The position numbers and the translations under genes were made by a program. Under the pieces are notes generated by a model. That model worked only from the letters and a program-made list of their open reading frames with translations, was not told the origin of the DNA and did no database searches. Positions 4,680-5,989 of a stretch of 5,989 nucleotides of DNA are shown here, one piece after another. This DNA comes from Acidimicrobiia bacterium (GTDB lineage Bacteria; Actinomycetota; Acidimicrobiia; Acidimicrobiales; Hopanoidiivorantaceae), in contig JAHRAM010000176.1 of the NCBI GenBank assembly GCA_020027305.1, forward strand, positions 1-5,989, in the 5' to 3' direction. Numbering within the stretch: position 1 is the stretch's first letter; every line of letters starts with the position of its first letter.

Positions 4680-5989
4680 TCAAGCTATGTCTTTAACTCG
4701 CTTGTTGAATTCGGCGACTTCATCATCTACTTTTATGTCTTGTTCTCTTATAGGGTTGAGCAGTGTAATGCCCTCAAGGCTTGTGCAACGAGAAAGTGCC
4801 ACATAGGCTTGCCCATGTTCAAATGTTCCCCAGCCCCAGTCGATGTTAATTTCGTCAAAAGTTTTTCCCTGTGATTTGTGAATGGTTATCGCCCAAGCCA
4901 GCATCAAAGGAATTTGTGTGTATGAGCCGACAATATCTATTTCGGAATCCTTCCCCTTTTCAACTTCATCATGGAAATCAAAATCTAAACTCATTTCATC
5001 TTTTCCATCGTCAATGGGGTCTGCCTCTTCACCCCATGTTGCCTTTTTAATTTTTGCAACCTCATTACTATCAAATCTAACTTTCACCATATCTCCATGC
5101 AATTCTTCAACTTTTCCAAGCAATCCATTTACTAGAGTTTCTGACAGGTTCTTTACAAGCATTACTCTTGCACCGATTTTAAGAATGAGCTTTTTGGGTG
5201 CTAGGACATGTTGTTTGAAGTCTCCTGTGGTACTTGCTAAATAAATTTTCTCACTGTCAGGTAGCTCACCCAATTTTTTCATGTTGATGCTCTCGGCAAT
5301 ATTGTTTGTAGTGACTAGAGTAACTGCATTTTCATTTTTCTTATTTTGCACTCGAGAATTAATTGACTCAAAATCATCATAAGTTATTGAATTTTCGCGA
5401 ATGCGATTAAGGATCTTTCCAAAATCGCTATCGTCTGCTTGCCGAAAATTTTCCCTAATATTTATTAGCTCAAAAGTTTTTCTATTTATGCAGGGAGCTC
5501 GAAAGAAATACCTGCTCTTGAAATTGTATTTGTCATAATAATCGTTATATTCTTCACCTGTAAGAACAGGCGGGAGTTGAGCGGTATCGCCAAATAACAA
5601 TACTTGAATACCCCCGAAAGCCACTTTGTTTTCATACCGAACTTTTTTTAGGAGTAAATCAAGTGCATTCAACACGTCTAAGCGCACCATTGAAATTTCG
5701 TCAATGATTAGGGTGTTTAGTTCAATTATCATTTCTCTGACTTTTCTAGGTGTTCTTTTTAGTTTTTGTGCTGTAAGGATTTTAGGCGGCAGATTAAAGG
5801 CTGAATGGATAGTTCGTCCACGCACATTGTAAGCTGCGATTCCAGTCGGGGCAACAACAAGCACATTTTTTTCTTTTTCACGCAACGCTTTTCTGATTTC
5901 CTGAAGTAAAACAGACTTACCAGTGCCAGCATTTCCTGTTATGAAAAAGTTGCGGTTGGGATTTTCCAAAACCTGCTCTAAGATTTTTC
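4680..5989 (-). CDS. PIF1-family 5'-to-3' DNA helicase (5' end beyond window)
   Basis: A superfamily 1B helicase of the Pif1 group, which unwinds DNA 5' to 3' and resolves G-quadruplexes and other obstacles during replication and repair. Counting from the TTG codon at 5967-5969: Walker A GNAGTGKS at 12-19, motif Ia APTGIAA at 40-46, Walker B DEISM at 90-94, motif III GDTAQLPPV at 127-135, motif IV RENFRQ at 172-177, GARVMLV late in the protein, motif V TIHKSQGKTFD at 362-372 and motif VI YVALSRC at 389-395. All core motifs are intact. The frame stays open to the window edge (residues KILEQV precede that TTG), so the real start is probably upstream and only the first few to tens of residues are missing. 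An acidic stretch (DDGKDEMSLDFDFHDEVEKGKD) precedes motif V. It is the only gene here ending in TGA. DUF899 follows it. Confidence 0.93.
   Translation of the reverse strand, partial: KILEQVLENPNRNFFITGNAGTGKSVLLQEIRKALREKEKNVLVVAPTGIAAYNVRGRTIHSAFNLPPKILTAQKLKRTPRKVREMIIELNTLIIDEISMVRLDVLNALDLLLKKVRYENKVAFGGIQVLLFGDTAQLPPVLTGEEYNDYYDKYNFKSRYFFRAPCINRKTFELINIRENFRQADDSDFGKILNRIRENSITYDDFESINSRVQNKKNENAVTLVTTNNIAESINMKKLGELPDSEKIYLASTTGDFKQHVLAPKKLILKIGARVMLVKNLSETLVNGLLGKVEELHGDMVKVRFDSNEVAKIKKATWGEEADPIDDGKDEMSLDFDFHDEVEKGKDSEIDIVGSYTQIPLMLAWAITIHKSQGKTFDEINIDWGWGTFEHGQAYVALSRCTSLEGITLLNPIREQDIKVDDEVAEFNKRVKDIA

Noticed and set aside
4641..4682. Possible PIF1-DUF899 fusion by stop read-through
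   Set aside because: Only 12 sense codons separate the PIF1 TGA from the in-frame DUF899 ATG, and PIF1 is the only gene here ending in TGA, but PIF1 has a natural end after motif VI and DUF899 a natural start; nothing points to TGA recoding.
4638..5832. Plus-strand frames opposite the PIF1 gene
   Set aside because: They lie antisense to a helicase with all core motifs and show Ser/Phe-rich shadow composition.
1..5989. CRISPR array, insertion sequence, transposase or tRNA gene
   Set aside because: No regularly spaced repeats, no transposase motifs with terminal inverted repeats, and no tRNA-like cloverleaf were seen on either strand.

Overview
The window reads as a bacterial chromosomal segment, most likely from an actinobacterium with modest GC content, possibly a free-living Acidimicrobiia-type lineage. 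Three signals support this. The DUF1214 protein has the form I associate with Acidimicrobiales and related actinobacteria. The 5S rRNA gene is clearly bacterial, with the GGTGGCCATAGC start and CAGCGCCGATGGTACT core. The TPR protein resembles the actinobacterial TPR family next to tyrS (Rv1691-like), as far as I recall it. The assignment is an inference from memory and no search was run.

Layout. Left, bases 1-2264, looks core-like: a DUF1214 gene, then a lone 5S rRNA gene whose apparent -10 box overlaps the DUF1214 stop codon, then about 230 bp without a convincing gene, then the TPR gene. Middle, 2265-3976, is visibly more AT-rich and looks accessory. It holds a tightly coupled pair, a STAS-like DUF4325 protein followed after 2 nt by a PIN-domain nuclease, then a stretch with decayed sequence related to that pair, a perfect TATAAT box placed just before a strong GC hairpin with a T tract, and a small orphan ORF of 126 aa. 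Right, 3966-5989 on the minus strand, holds a PIF1-family helicase running off the window edge and, downstream of it, a DUF899 thioredoxin-like protein.

How the parts may work together. The DUF4325-PIN pair has the size, order and spacing of a two-gene toxin-antitoxin or defence module: a small putative regulator first, then a PIN RNase with its acidic residues intact. No such function is proven by sequence. Two short stretches further right resemble the 5' part of the DUF4325 gene (around 3331-3408) and the DUF4325/PIN junction (around 3927-3976). They lie in the same order as in the intact pair and flank the orphan ORF. The simplest reading is that a second copy of the cassette once lay here and decayed or was replaced in its centre. 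PIF1 and DUF899 lie on the same strand 36 nt apart and could be co-transcribed, but no functional link between them is apparent.
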